From: Oscheius sp. JU75
Taxonomy: Eukaryota; Nematoda; Chromadorea; Rhabditida; Rhabditidae
NCBI GenBank assembly: GCA_037178855.1
Contig: JASJZC010000005.1
Location: 7,130,001 to 7,194,000, forward strand
Reading direction: 5' to 3'
DNA length: 64,000 nucleotides
Position 1 is the first letter of the stretch. Every line of letters begins with the position of its first letter. Of this stretch, positions 32,839-44,002 are shown one piece after another. The position numbers and the translations under genes were made by a program. The notes below the pieces were generated by a model. That model did no database searches. It worked only from the letters and a program-made list of their open reading frames with translations, and had not been told where the DNA came from.

Positions 32839-34454
32839 TTACTTTTCCCTGCTCTGCGTATAGTCGCTCACGATACTGTTCTTGAGTGGAATGTTGAACA
32901 TCTGAAACTCAGCTTTACTTTACTGAATTCAGTATTCTAACCTTGAATAGAGCTCTTTTGTAGTCGTTGACCAAGAAGGCAATGCACAACGGCTCAATGA
33001 CTTGAGCTGTCGAGATAAAAACTCCTGCCACCTGGATCCAGTCCCCAATGTCTAGTTGTAGAAGTGAGAGACTGAAGGCAAGGATGACCGGAGTTGAGTC
33101 GAAGACGATAGGAAGACAGGCTTGGATGGTGAGAAGGAGGTAAATTCGATATTGGAACTTCTGTTGTGACAAGGACTGGAGAGCTTGGATCTCGCGACGG
33201 ATCTTGAGCCAACAGAAGCAGATGAAAGTGATGACACAGCAGTTGAAGGAGCCATGAGCGGCCAAGGCGGTGAAAAGAATCCAGTTCAGCTCATGTCCGC
33301 GGTACTGAATATCTCTACTTATTGAAAGCGTTATGTATTGGGAAAGTACTTCTGGTCGTCTTGAGTAACTGCTTATTCCCGGTTTTTTTAAGGGGAGAAG
33401 GACTCCCTCGTGATTGAGCTTATTCAGGGATATGCCTGTTTGATAAAGCGTGGGAAAGATGACAAATAGTAAAAGCTGGTCTGTGCTCTAAAAAGAGTCT
33501 TAGAATATTGAACTTGGCTGTTGTAACGGTTTCCCTAATGTCAAACACATTTTATAGACGGGTTTATCGGAACAGTAGTGAACCGGACTTTCTCGGTTCC
33601 TCATTATCTTCATCAACGAGATTTTTTTCCCTGTATTTCGGTTACAAGAACTCTACTTGATAGAAGAAACCTACAAAGAACGGTCCTCCAATATACCCAA
33701 TTTCGTTGACGGTCTGATTATTGATACTGGTGATTCGTTCCATGAAGTAGCTATCAGTTTTTTCATTGTTGTGGATGCTGACTATATTCAGCGAGAGTAA
33801 ACACAATATGATAGAGTTGAATAATAGGATAAGAAAGAGTCGTTTTTTGTTCTCAAAGAAGTCTGACCTGAACATCTTTTAATACGAATCCACTCGTAAA
33901 AATACATTTTCTCGGCAATACAGGTGATCCGGTACCAGAAGCTCCAACAGACAATGGACAGCATGATGTCGAAGAGGGCTACCCAGACTGTAATGGCGAT
34001 TGTTTGAAGGGATCTCGGGAGAAACGTGACGGTCGGAGTGAAAATGTAGGAGTCTTTCAAAGTGACCCAGTTCTGAAACTTATGGTCAATGAAAGTTTTA
34101 AAAAGTTTTTTCCTTTTCTTTTAAAGAGGAGAATGATCCTTTATTCAGAGATATGCCCGTTTGGAAAAATCTGTCTACGTCAATTCTATTCTGTGCAAAC
34201 CTTTGGATTTCACAAACGTACTCATTGAAGGTTTTCATTTGAGCTATTTATCGATAACAAACGCCCAAACTGACCGGCATGATAGATATCTGAACAGACG
34301 AGAAGAGAGCACCATCCAGAGTGTACAGGAAGAGTAGATACTTGTACTTCCCAATCTTTTCTGTTGAACGACGAAGAATGACAAACATCATGAAACAGTT
34401 GAGAAGAACAGCCGAGCATGATGTCGAATACGAGAGAATATGTTGGGGACGCAT
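32839..34454 (-). CDS. Str-type serpentine chemoreceptor
   Basis: Five exons: 34454-34275 (180 bases), then about 34072-33892, about 33868-33660, about 33289-32943 and a last exon from about 32902 to TAA 32839. Seven TM segments are visible, with MRPQHILSYSTSCSAVLLNC at the start, RSTEKIGKYKYLLFLYTLDG in the first loop/TM2, NWVTLKDSYIFTPTVTFLP in the extracellular loop, QYRIYLLLTIQACLPIVFDS, and IEPLCIAFLVNDYKRALFK at the end of TM7. It is a close paralog of the nested receptor at 15321-16689, with matching intron positions. The product ends in a short hydrophilic tail (NIPLKNSIVSDYTQSREK). Confidence 0.85.
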
Positions 34455-34817
34455 AACTCTGAAAAATCAACCCAGGAATGTTATGTAGATACAAAAGAAT
34501 GATTAACGTTTGGCTTCTTTCCGATCCTATGATGTCTTTTCGTGGTTTTTTGGATGATTAGGCTCTATTCAGACGATAACAACGACGCTAATAAACTATC
34601 CCAATACACAGTGGTGGTCTAGTCATCATCCTGTTGAACTTATGACTCAAAGTCAGTATATCTGAAAGGAAAACCAGTTTACCGGACATGCCGATCGGAA
34701 GTAACCAGTTCGGGCGATGAAAGCTACGACTTTGTTATTTCAACTGATAAGTGTATCGGCTTGATCGTTAAACGGCGAAAGTAGGCGAAAGTATGAAAGA
34801 CAAATGGAGGATCAACC
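34455..34817. other. Divergent intergenic region
   Basis: It separates the chemoreceptor (minus) and the MLT-10-like gene (plus), so it presumably carries both promoters. I see no motif to name. Confidence 0.45.
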
Positions 34818-37524
34818 GTGTCCATGTCCGCTCGCCCAAGGCTCCTGTTAGCTGCCATTACTCTATCCTTCTATCTAAGATATTGTACCCATTCTGTTGA
34901 AGGTAGCTGTCTTTTGATGTATTTAATTAGTTTAGGAGCTATACTGGACCCCACAATCAACAGACTTCGATTGAATGAAGGAGCTCTGCAGAATATGAAA
35001 AGGCTACACTACAATTGGTATCTGTACTCTATAAAAGCTTTAATGGCACAGATTTCAAAAGGACTGCTCAAGAAGATGGATCAGAGTAAGTCTAAGTTAT
35101 CTGAGAATAGTTTCCACAGAGCAAAATTGACAATTCACCTGTCGAGAGATTAGCGTCCGTTTGTTACAACTCGACAAGTTGCTGTGAACTGTTTGTCAAG
35201 TGTGCTTTTTAACAGGATTTGGCAAGTTGAGTTGGAAGAGTCAAACAATTCAAAATGCAAAAAACAGTACTGACAGTGAGTTCTAGGGGCCTTGCGACTG
35301 GTTACGACTGGACAAGTCAGTGGACAGAATATTGATGACGTGATTTGACAGAATTTGAATGAGAGTGACGTGAACAATTTTTCCTCTCAACGTTCTAGAA
35401 GTGAGTCGGCAGTTTCTTCGGTGCTTGTCACGAATAACGGAAGTCAGAGAAATCGAGCAGTCAGCACGATGTTTAGTCGAAGCTAAGAATAGGTGTGCTC
35501 TTTTCAAATATATCAATCGATCTCTTAAGATACATGATCTCGAAAAGTATCTCCATATCGAATAACACCCAGTCCGAAGCTTTCATAAGGAAGAAGAGAA
35601 GTCCTTATCGTTTGGTCGAGCCTGAAAAGTTGAGGAAGATCAAGGTAGCCGTCAGTTCTTAGAGAGAAAAGTATTGTTCAGACAATGTCAAAGGCTCCGT
35701 CGTTGCGATCCTCACAACAGCCTATCAAAACTATTACCAAACTGTTTACTACTATTTTCACCAATTCTTCCTATGCTGATCTCCCGACAAAATGGGACAA
35801 CACGTATAAGAAAATGCGGAGAATGCAGAAGAAACTAGAGGATCAGGAAAAGACAGAATCGGCCAAGGTGTACAAGTATAGAATGTACGATATTGTTTTG
35901 GACAGGACTGCGAAGAGGCCCAATGTGAGTTCAGCTCTTTTCCAGTTCATTGAAGGACAGCTAGTCAGACCCCTGGCAGAAGATTTTCTCACTGGCGGAC
36001 TCTTTGGGAGGCAAGGAGACGAGTTTCAGTGTTCTGAGTCCGAGGATCATGCCAGTCATGCCGAATGTGAAAGGGAGAAGGGGCTTCCTGTCTCCGTCAC
36101 TATTTCCACTCTACCATGACGAGACAGAACAACAGATTCTACCAATTCCTAAGGTGACAATAGACTTGATACAAAATGACGTTGGCTCTAGATTCTGGAC
36201 AAATGGGGATTGTCCGAGAATGACAGAAACTCCATTCTTCAGATGATCATGGAAATTTCGGGAGCCAGGCAGACTGCAGAAGATGCTATGAGTGTAATTT
36301 CTAACCATTTTCGTTGGCAAAACTTCCTTTAGCTTCTAGAAAACATGAGCATTTTTGGAGTGGGTGACGCTATTTTCAAAGCTACTGGAGAACTATCAAA
36401 AACCTTCGAACAACTGCGAGGGTCGTTTGATAAAAACCAGAGAAGAGCTCTGGAGAAGAGAGGCTACACGATTATGAACTCGAAGCAAATGAAAAGGTTT
36501 CACGATGAAGTCGGTGAGCGTGTTATATAAGTATAGTAGTTCCTCTTTCTCTGAAAATCTAATTAGGCAGAAAAAGATCCACACCGTATTTGCATGGTTA
36601 GGTGACTTTTGCTCGTAAGCCCTTGTGAAGTTTTAACTTAGAGAGTAGAGAGTACAAATTGGATTCCAATGATGTCCATACATCGTTCAAACGCTATTCA
36701 TGGAAACGACGGATCACAGTGTCCGTCTGAATCCACTACTACTATACCAGTGATCACATCTCTTTTCAATGTCTGTCCACCGTGTATATTCGATGAGAGA
36801 AACACGTTTCGATCATCGTCAAAAGTTGCAAAACGCTCTGACTCTCCGAATCCGCCAGATCCTTGAAATAGGACAGAACTGTTGCTCGCACTGATAGCTC
36901 TTCTTTCAGGTATAACTGGCAAGCAATCTGAACTGAACTACGACGATTACGGAACTTTAAGTCGAAGTCAACGTCACAAATCATTATGGAACGTAATTGA
37001 GAACATTGCCTCTCCTCCAAGGGTATTTTACCTAACACTTTTGACGCTCCACACTTCAGAGGCGTCGAGTGAAGCGCCAGATCAAGCCGGTATCAGTCCT
37101 CGCACCGACTGTCCTGGCTCCTTACATGTTCGCTCCAGTTTATGGATTCTCCGTTCTTGGACCAGTAGTCCTCTCTCCAAACATATTCAGTCCACTGATA
37201 CTGAATCCATCCGTTTTGGGACCATGGGTCTTGAGTCCTTCGGTGCCTCTTCCTTTCATCCTCTCACCCTATCTCCTCTCCCCTTATGTTCTCTCCCCAC
37301 TTGCCTTGGCCCCTTTTATCCTATCTCCCTATGTACTGTCTCCCAATGTCATTAACCCTTACGTTCTTGCACCGGTCATACTCTCTCCAGTCGTTCTCTG
37401 TCCTGATCTTCTCTCCCCTATGGCTCTTTCCGGCCCCATCCTCTCACCCGGTGTACTGTCTCCTTCCGTTCTATCAAAATCTGCGATTATGGCTAACGTT
37501 CTTAGTCCATCGATACTGTCTTGA
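34818..37524 (+). CDS. MLT-10-like moulting-cycle protein
   Basis: It begins with a signal peptide (SARPRLLLAAITLSFYL). Exons that splice in phase: 34818-34902, 34936-35085, 35493-35644, 35682-35924, 35980-36153, 36192-36293, 36333-36513, 36567-36596, 36910-37022 and 37060-37524. One or two short exons between 35086 and 35492 are unresolved. The middle region has KIFSLADSLGGKETSFSVLSPRIMPVMP (35980 onward), a typical entry into the repeat region, then helical segments (ILDKWGLSENDRNSILQMI). The last exon is a run of 'x-LSPyx-LSP/LAP' units from residue VSVLAPTVLAP to the stop. This matches the nematode-specific MLT-10 family, secreted proteins of the moulting cycle produced by the hypodermis. 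It should be expressed cyclically with moults (family knowledge). Confidence 0.85.
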
Positions 37525-38463
37525 AGCTGTAATAAATGATTTCAACGATCAGGGCTTCTGCAAACGTTTTTTTTTCCATCCAGGAGAGCGACAATAGGAC
37601 AGCCAAAAACGGTGTCTCAGCTCCCAAGGCATCTGATCGTGGAAAAGTTAGTTACCGCACGTAACCGAGCTTTATCGAAAGTGAATGTATAGAAAAGTAG
37701 AACAATATGTACTATATGAGGACATGCTCTGACTGGACAAAATTACCGACCTCGGAATGACGTGACGGAGCTCTTGTGTTTCGGGAGTGTCTCTTGTAAC
37801 TGTTGAAGTTTGACAGCGAGGAAGCAAAGTATCAGATAGTGCAGTATAACAGTCTGAGTCATAAAGCGATCATCAAGATCAAGGTGTCACACAGAAATTT
37901 CGCTTGATTAACCCAGTTTACTATCTTTGTTCAATCGAGCAGCAGTTTCAGAACACTATTTTCCAGGCGTCTGGTACTTCCAGTTTCTAAATAACTTTCC
38001 TAGCAGTTTCTCAACCTATTCTAATTCCTTACTAAAATTGTAACCAAGACATTTACTTTTCCATCTGTCTGACATTCAGATTCTTGCTTGTTATCCTCCC
38101 TTTCTTACTATGTCTGAGCCTTTGTTTCTGTCTGTGACAACCTGCAATTTTGAAGCAGCCGGGCTCACTACAATGATCATAGACGTTCCTGAAAAGCCAG
38201 CGGAAACCCCGCCCATGGCCTGTCAACGTTTATAGGAATTTGAGAAGGGTTCAGCTAGCTAGTTAATTCAGACGTTCACGGCTCTCACGAAGTATACGGT
38301 CGTCCAAGACGAAATGGTGAGTTTAATGGAACTAATTTTCTGGCTGCTTTCCCCGTTCATTTGGGCATATTTTTGTATATGAGTAGGGGGTAAAGCTGAT
38401 CTTAGCAGGTCTGTTCAAAAGGGAACTAATAGACAACACATGGCGGTTTTTATCAGCGTCAGC
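37525..38463. other. Intergenic region upstream of the tRNA
   Basis: No protein-coding exon found. The MLT-10-like gene's poly(A) region lies at the left. Confidence 0.5.
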
Positions 38464-38535
38464 GCCTCATTGGCTCAGTGGCAGAGCGTCTGTCTAGTAA
38501 ACAGAAGGTCGCTGGTTCGATTCCAGCATGAGGCA
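38464..38535 (+). tRNA. tRNA-Thr (anticodon AGT)
   Basis: A full cloverleaf folds: acceptor GCCTCAT/ATGAGGC (7 bp), D-arm GCTC-AGTGGCA-GAGC, anticodon stem TCTGT/ACAGA around loop CTAGTAA (anticodon AGT, read as IGU after deamination), T-arm GCTGG-TTCGATT-CCAGC and a discriminator A. There is no intron. The A box (TGGCTCAGTGG) and B box (GGTTCGATTCC) are consensus. A T-poor run AAAAAAC follows; a T-run terminator (CTTTTTTG) lies 7-14 bases downstream. Confidence 0.95.
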
Positions 38536-40497
38536 AAAAACTTTTTTGGCTTTCGTACAGTTTTGATCTGCAAAATGGCCGGGCCGAGGTTTTTGGAAAA
38601 GCCGATCCGGTCCAGAACAGATAGTGTCAGAAAATTTTTAGCAAAAGTAAAGACGGGAAAGAGTGCTTTACTGTTGATTCAGCTTATTTTAGTCTAAACC
38701 AGCTGCCGACGGCAGCTTCGCAGCCCTTTAATCTTGGCTTAGAATTGATCACAGGCGACTGCGCCGCTTCTCTAGTAGCCGTTTCCTCCACAGCTTGCTT
38801 GTCCCCATGTCACACCTTAGCAATACACCAAAAGAGTTAGCTACAACGTTAGATGGCTTAGCTCTCTCGCATATTGTGATGGCTACTTTTTTGCTACATA
38901 TCCTTAATCTACTCGATGAGCTCTTCAAAATTACCCCTAAAATGGTACGAATTTTTGGAATATTGTACCAGCCGAGCAAATTTTGGAAAAAGGTTTGGTT
39001 GCAACCCAGGTTTTGTTTTACATTTTTTTGCGTTTCCGGTACTATTGCTTTTTGCCTAACAGCCGTGAGGATGGGAACCTATTCGTAGGACTTCCAGTTA
39101 ACTCATATCGTTAAGACCGGACTTTCACATTACGACTTTCGATCAGAAAGTTATCTTCCCACTTTAAAATAAGATAACTATACTTTAGAGCATGTGTTTC
39201 GAACAAAACACCGGGTTCGGTCAGCTGATTCTCGGGAAGCTGACATCTTTCTTCCTTCCAGCTATTAGTATAACTATTTGCTTGTCGGGATGAACACAAT
39301 TCTCTTCTGGTCAGCTCCCGGCTTGGAAAAAGATTTTGTAGTCTATAGTCCACGTTACTTCAATAAATGCACAGACTACTGATACATAAGTGAACCGGGA
39401 CGGCCTACCGACTCTTGCTCGTTTTTTCCCAGAATCTGAGCACCATCAGGTGTATGTTGAATCAGGAATAGACACGGATCTACCCTCCAATTTGCGCTAG
39501 CTTCGTGTCAACGGTTTATCTGCAAATACAGGTGTCACAATTAGCTGAACAACTTCCGCTTGTTGCCACTTTCCGACTCTTCTCCTCTCGGCTCATAACT
39601 TATTTATCGACCTCTAACCCACCTCTCCTGTACAAAATCTAGTTAGCAAAAAGGGGGACTGCAGCTGGATTTTTTTCAATTAGCCAAACACAGATCTTTT
39701 CCCCTAGAATTTTGAGAACACCCTACGGTACATTCTGACCTCAGGACATGATGTCGTGTACTGCTAATGGTAGTCTTCAGTCATGTAATTGGGAAGGTCG
39801 GCTGATATGTCAGACATCCCGTAATTTCAAAAGTTTGGGATCAGCGACTGCCATTTTGAGACTTACCTTTCTACTTCCTGTGTCACATTTTAGTTTTCTC
39901 ACGCCCAGAAAGTTTACCTAGCGATAGAATTATTGCTAAACTTACATCTCTTCGTAAACCATATTTTCTGCCGCGTGTGCGGGTTGGTCAATAGCAACAC
40001 AATTGCAATCAAAGATTCGTTTACTTTTTGATTTTCTCTTGTGCAGAAATGTTTGTGATTTCCCTGCCTCAAGGATTATTAGTTTCATTATGCTAACAGC
40101 TGAAATCTGTTTGTCCGCACATAAAGGGCATGGGTTAAAAAGCAAATGGTGACTTTTTGACCTGTTCTTGTACAGCGTAGATTGAGCAAACTTCTTACGT
40201 AGTCTTTAAGAATTCATGAATGCAAAACTACTGTATGCCCGAGTCTTTTCAAAATAAAAAAAGAGGTACTTTGTACCCATTAGCCTAACAGGTGTAGATG
40301 GTTTAAGAGGACGGTTTGAATAGCCACTCTAGGTTAGCGCCTAAACTGTCACAAGTCTCTGTCACTGACATTTCCATACCTGCCATGAAATTATCTCAAC
40401 ATGTAAATAAAGTTGTTATATGAACGGTTTGGGAAAAAGGCACGAAATTGCTATGAACTTCGCTCTAAACGCTCGGTCTTACTCATTGTATTTTCAG
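38536..40497. other. Intergenic region with one unusual open segment
   Basis: Nothing with splice sites. Frames on both strands are open across about 38749-39088: plus strand, 97 codons from 38795; minus strand, 76 codons from 38979. The words are unlike the neighbouring nematode exons and I cannot decide which, if either, is real. The rest is AT-rich and empty. Confidence 0.35.
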
Positions 40498-41854
40498 ATG
40501 TCTCTGAACTCGTTCAAATTTATCATCACTACGACGTACGGTATGCTCTCGATGGTGGCCTACGTTCTCGTCAACTACATTCTCCTCTCGAACAAAAAAC
40601 TATTCGGAGGATCGTTTTTTCGTCTCTTCGTTGTGCAGTCATTCATCGTGAGTTGATTTCTTCCATTGACAAAATGTTGCCATAAATACGGGTCAGACAT
40701 CAAAAACTTCAGAACTGTGTGACGTATTTCAACTCGATGGTCACCTTGAGGCTTCCCCAGAACACTTGTCAGAACTGTACTCTGGCACCCATCTTCGAAA
40801 AGAATATGGTGCCGGGACTGCAGTTCTTCCACACAGTACACTATCACATGGCATTTGTGCAGTTTTTCTTCACCGCTGCCATCAGTGGCAACCGATTCAG
40901 TATGATGATCTCGCCGTTCCACTATGAAAAGGTAGGAATGGGTTATGTGAGTCAGGCTATGCCACGCTCCGAATTTAATATTGAAAAAGTGTATGAGTCC
41001 GATAGGGTGAAGGTATGAACAGAACAGAAAACTACGACCCAGCTAATCTAAACTCTTTCCAGTTCTGGAATGTGGCTCTCATCCCAATCGTCATCACGAT
41101 CCTCCTTCTCCCCTTCATCGCCACCTATCCGTTCCCTTTCAACCGTTCCTATTATACTTATGTCCCGGCTTCGGACTGGTACGCAATCAAAACAACTGCG
41201 GTAAGTAACTATAATGAAGGGTGAACAAGATAAAGGGAGACCTGACATTGTTTTGCATAATTGACTCCTTGACTGATATATAATCACAAATTGGGGAATA
41301 GTTGATTACAAACAAGTGATATACCAGAGCGAAGTTTAGGATCTCGCCGTTCTGTACAACTACCTAATCGCGTTCATGATCATGATAACGTCACTGAGTA
41401 CCTTCTTCAATATGGCTACACTCATCATGCTCATTTTGGTGAGCCGTAACAAGTTTTAAAGCGAAGACAACCTTTTAGAAGAGTGGTGAGCGTCGAGCAA
41501 AGAAGTCTGAGCTTCTCCTGATCGTTCACAGCTTTGTCGGCTTCGCAATCGAAGCATTCTCGGCTTCAGTGACGGTGGACTGCTATCAGATCCATGCTCA
41601 GCCCACTTTTTTAGGTTCTGAACCGTCTAGCTGTCGACCTGGCTGGTAGTTGGTACATGCAAGTCGGACAGATGATGCTGCCCTTTGTTAGTGACAGTCT
41701 GACTCTGGTCCACCCTTTCCTACTCATCATGTGCAGTTCGAATCTTCGCGGTTGTGTCCGATATGTGCTGTCAGGGCAGAAAAACAGAGTCACGGAAATA
41801 CAAAGCGGAGTAGGACCTCAGTCTCATTCCTTCGCTCTATCAACTCGTTCCTAG
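40498..41854 (+). CDS. Srg-like serpentine chemoreceptor
   Basis: The ATG directly follows TATTTTCAG (trans-splice-type acceptor). Six exons in phase 0 throughout: 40498-40647, 40713-40931, 41063-41200, 41340-41438, 41479-41574 and 41615-41854; 313 aa. Seven hydrophobic segments are visible, including TTTYGMLSMVAYVLVNYILL (TM1) and FWNVALIPIVITILLLPFI (TM5 region). The C-terminal words FVSDSLTLVHPFLLIMCSSN and LRGCVRYVL resemble the Srg/Srv-type ending (D-x-L-x-x-x-P-hydrophobic-S-x-x-LR). Srg versus Srv is not certain. AATAAA occurs at 41907-41912. Expected role: ligand detection in chemosensory cilia. Confidence 0.82.
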
Positions 41855-43897
41855 GCTGATCCGAAGCACATCGAGGCATCTTCCAAACGTGTACTGACTA
41901 AAGTTCAATAAATCGTCCGTATCTCTTGTAACTTCACTATTGAGCAGATTTGAAAACTTTGACACGGTGTTAATGTATCCCTTAGAGTTGCAGTTTTTTG
42001 TTTTATTCTGCTATATGTAGTCCTGATCATTCATCGATTTGAGCAGCAATGGTTACCCTTGCCTCCTCCACATCTTCTTCAAAACTGTACGTGCGTTCGG
42101 GCCTCAGGAGAACGACCACGAAAAGGTGTACAAGCAGTTACAGCAACAGCTAACATCCTAACGACTGCCATACAACTGTATAGGAATATATCTTCCAACC
42201 AAATGTATCCTCTTGAGAAATTATGGCGTGCTAGCAAACAAAACCTGTAATCTTTTCGGCCTTAAACTGACAATAACATTGTTTCTAAGACAGGCGAACC
42301 ATGTAGAATCTATCTTTCTTATGATGTACCTCTTCTCTCAATTCACCAAAAGTTAGCAACAAATCGGGACAAGATGAAAATCAATGAAGCCACTCGGACA
42401 GTCAGCTGATGTCTCAATTGTACATAGGAAATCTTCCGCCACCATCACATCCCCGTTAATTTGTCTTCGCGCGGTCTGCCGCCCGTGGGCTGGTCTAAAA
42501 TGGCCGGACGAACGGCAAATTTCCCTTTTTCGATCCGATTTCGTTGTGGTGAAAAAGGGAAACTTGACTTTGATCTATGTGGCTCGACTTTTTCTTCCCT
42601 CTACTTTACCACCAATTTACTCTGGCTTTCTCTCCTTGTTGTTATGCTGCCATCCTCCCAAATAAGGGGGGATAGAACTGGTAGCTGAGTGAGGGCGAAA
42701 GGGAAGGAGAGCCGTGTTTGTTGCCATGTGTGTGTTGGGGGCAATCCTGCTACATCTTGTGAGGCGAAAACAGTTCACCAAAACATTGGGATCTCTCTTC
42801 AGCTACTGGTTTGCCAAAAGCACAGACGAGTTCTTGTCCCTTTGCCCCCCGTCCATGAATGGCAACAGCTCCTTTCCCTTTCGTTATCCGACTTCATCAA
42901 CAAGGTTTCCGAACTTTCCTTTACTTTGATTGGAAGTTTTTACAATTTGACCAGTCCTCGTCTTCTGACAAATCCCTAGTCCCTCTTGATCTTATACATT
43001 CCAGAAAAGCTATCAATATTGGCAAGTAGAAAAACACTGTTTCTCTGTGGAAGTTCTGTTACTTTTGAGTATTTTACAAAACGTTTTGCTTCTATAACTA
43101 AAACTTACGATCTGAAAAAAAAGTTAATATATAAAAACTCTTTCACTAATTGACAACTTTTTATCATTTTGTCCTGAATATGGTCGCTATTTTGAATAAT
43201 CGCGATCGCTTTCATTAGCTCTCATGTAATTTTACAAGATGTACCCGCCTCTTTCCACTGTACTCTCGGAATTAAAATCTATGAAAATTACCGTACTCTT
43301 GCTAAAGTGCAGCAATCACTGTAGAGTAGCATAGAGACGAATGTGTGTATGAATCGTGTATTAGCGTGCATCCAAGTTCCATAGGGATAAACATACAGTC
43401 AGTCATCTCGGCTTATCTTTGCAGCTTCGAAAACACTTGGGTTCGAACTTTTGTTGTGCTGCTTAGAATATACTCGTCTCGATTCGTTCTGGATCTCTTT
43501 TCAGACACTAAGAGAACCTGAGTCTGACTGTTTATACCTATTTTGTATCCCATTGAAGTAAGGACAGTGAGAGTTTGAGTTCTTACTTCAATGGTCCCTA
43601 CCCGAGATATCTCCTCGAACGATTTGTGATCAACGACTGGCCATTTCCCTGTTGTGGTGTGTAAATCTAAAAAGCTTACCCGAACTGGTTTCTTTCCTTC
43701 TCCCAACCCAAGAGAGTCCGTCGGTGCATCGTTCGTAAATTCCCTGACAAAAACGAGGACGAACGAGTAGGGACGCCGACACGAGAGATCAGTCGTATGT
43801 TCAGCAAAAATAGATATTTTTTGGGAGAGAATTTGAAAAGGGCAACTCAGTTTTGTATTAGTTGATGAGGAAAATACAAGTAAAGAAGATTTCAGAA
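41855..43897. other. Intergenic region
   Basis: No supported gene. Near 42525-42565 the words TTTCCCTTTTTCG and GAAAAAGGGAAA form a small inverted repeat. A minus-strand frame at 43413-43706 has 97 codons but no family or splice support. Confidence 0.4.
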
Positions 43898-44002
43898 ATG
43901 GAGGAAATGGTCAGCTGCAGCTGCAGCGGTTCCATCTGTCACTGTGTCATCGACACTTCTTCTCCGACCACCCTGGAACGCGATTTCAACGCATGGCTTC
44001 TG
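43898..44002 (+). CDS. Candidate orphan 5' exon (35 codons)
   Basis: ATG comes two bases after GATTTCAG, followed by 35 open codons (MEEMVSCSCSGSICHCVIDT...) that end exactly at a CTG|GTAGG donor, phase 0. Codon choice (ATC, GTC, GAC, ACC) looks like real exons nearby. It could be an alternative first exon of the NPAX-type gene 1.7 kb downstream, or a chance frame. Confidence 0.3.

Noticed and set aside
42000-43000. Several 60-96 codon plus-strand frames
   Set aside because: Overlapping frames without splice compatibility or recognisable motifs.
43413-43706. 97-codon minus-strand frame
   Set aside because: No family resemblance and no conserved-looking segment; probably chance.
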